From contig NC_015380.1 of the NCBI RefSeq assembly GCF_000195085.1, positions 854,001 to 918,000 on the forward strand: DNA of 64,000 nt, written 5' to 3'. The stretch's first letter is position 1. Each line of letters begins with the position of its first letter. The notes beneath the pieces are model-generated. The model saw only the letters and a list, made by a program, of their open reading frames with translations. It had not been told where the DNA came from and ran no database searches. The stretch is from Candidatus Pelagibacter sp. IMCC9063. Lineage in GTDB: Bacteria; Pseudomonadota; Alphaproteobacteria; Pelagibacterales; Pelagibacteraceae. Positions 63,356 to 64,000 of the stretch are shown piece by piece. The position numbers were made by a program, and so were the translations under genes.

Positions 63356-63916
63356 ATGAGTACGAATTCTAAACTCATTTCTTTTGAAGCTAAGATGCAA
63401 AACACCATTCAAAGTCTCACACAAGACTTGTCAACTATAAGAACAGGTAGAGCGCATGTTTCTATGCTAGATTTAATTAAGGTTGAAGTCTATGGACAAA
63501 AAATGCCCATCAATCAAGTTGCTACAATTTCTACTCCAGAATCTCAATTATTGACAGTTCAAGTTTGGGATGCAGCTAATGTAAAATTTGTAGATAAGGC
63601 TCTTAGAGAATCTGATTTAAATATCAATCCCACAGTTGATGGTCAAATAGTAAGAGTCCCTGTCCCAAAGCTTTCAGAAGAAAGAAGATTGGATCTTATA
63701 AAGATTGTAAAAAATCAGTCTGAGAAAATAAAAATATCTATAAGAAATATTAGAAGAGAAGGCATGGACTTATTAAAAAATTTACTAAAAAATAAAGACA
63801 TTTCAGAAGATGATAACGCCAAACTCTCGAATGAACTACAGCAAATAACCGACAAGTTTATTAATGAGGTCGACAAAAAAATATCAGAAAAAGAACAAGA
63901 AATCATCAAGGTATGA
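63356..63916 (+). CDS. frr: ribosome recycling factor
   Basis: This 186-aa protein splits the post-termination ribosome with EF-G. Marks are [23 protein letters not shown] near 25-47, the [12 protein letters not shown]-like segment and LTEERRLDL-type [13 protein letters not shown] near 104-116. The long helices of domain I and the short domain II fit RRF. Its stop overlaps the uppS start (ATGA). Confidence 0.96.
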   Translation: MSTNSKLISFEAKMQNTIQSLTQDLSTIRTGRAHVSMLDLIKVEVYGQKMPINQVATISTPESQLLTVQVWDAANVKFVDKALRESDLNINPTVDGQIVRVPVPKLSEERRLDLIKIVKNQSEKIKISIRNIRREGMDLLKNLLKNKDISEDDNAKLSNELQQITDKFINEVDKKISEKEQEIIKV

Positions 63917-64000
63917 ATAAAGTAAACCACGTTGCTATCATTATGGATGGTAATGGGAGGTGGGCATTAAAAAGAAATAAGCCGAGAAATTTTGGTCACC
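63913..64000 (+). CDS. uppS: undecaprenyl diphosphate synthase, N-terminal fragment
   Basis: Only 29 codons are inside the window. They read [17 protein letters not shown] and then a Lys/Arg-rich turn followed by PRNFGH, the strongly conserved UppS start with the catalytic Asp in MDGNGRW. The enzyme makes the lipid carrier for peptidoglycan. The ATG overlaps the frr stop (ATGA). It runs off the end of the window. Confidence 0.92.
   Translation, partial: MNKVNHVAIIMDGNGRWALKRNKPRNFGH

Overview
The window looks like a chromosomal segment of a streamlined, very AT-rich marine alphaproteobacterium, most likely SAR11 (Pelagibacterales) or a close relative. The evidence is the low GC content, very short intergenic gaps, many ATGA/TAATG start-stop overlaps, a TRAP-TAXI transporter, the gcvTHP and glyQ-glyS-ppdK clusters, and the run nuoA-N, birA, coaX, rnj, proS, lolC, lolD, dnaE, rpsB, tsf, frr, uppS. 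No rRNA, insertion sequence or CRISPR array is seen.

Region 1 (1-9200) is an accessory island of small secreted and membrane proteins: an HD hydrolase, an alginate-lyase-like protein, DUF2784 and DUF4864-like proteins, an SDR lacking its catalytic tyrosine, an alternative oxidase, and several unknowns. Its most striking element is a recurring cassette made of a conserved promoter ((G/A)TTCCA, 18 bp, TAGAAT, then 6-7 bp to ATG) and a near-identical signal-peptide start. Some copies head full secreted proteins. Others are reduced to 12-15 codon mini-ORFs whose stops abut or overlap the start of an unrelated ORF.

Region 2 (9218-13896) holds a 1046-aa Mrr-like nuclease/SF2 helicase fusion with six C-terminal repeats, which arose as a three-unit block duplicated with an exact 585-bp period. 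Four small unknown genes follow, three of them overlapping a neighbour. This is the best candidate here for an undescribed system.

Region 3 (13972-37757) is core metabolism. It starts with a tandem glycine riboswitch controlling gcvT-gcvH-gcvP, then a 54-aa protein with tspO, a polyprenyl synthase, sppA, glyQ, a frameshifted glyS, ppdK, nadA-nadC, tRNA-Leu, an aminotransferase, a TRAP-TAXI transporter with a 26-bp palindromic operator candidate, a sufE/sufU-like/zinc-ribbon operon, a DMT exporter, tRNA-Thr and a gpsA-like gene.

Region 4 (37840-64000) is the complete 14-gene complex I operon followed by the housekeeping run listed above, ending in a partial uppS. pyrH, normally between tsf and frr, is missing.

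Four genes (glyS, coaX, lolC and a zinc-ribbon gene) are each broken by a single-base frameshift in a poly-A run. Two need one more A and two need one fewer. This may reflect homopolymer sequencing error, real mutation or transcriptional slippage.
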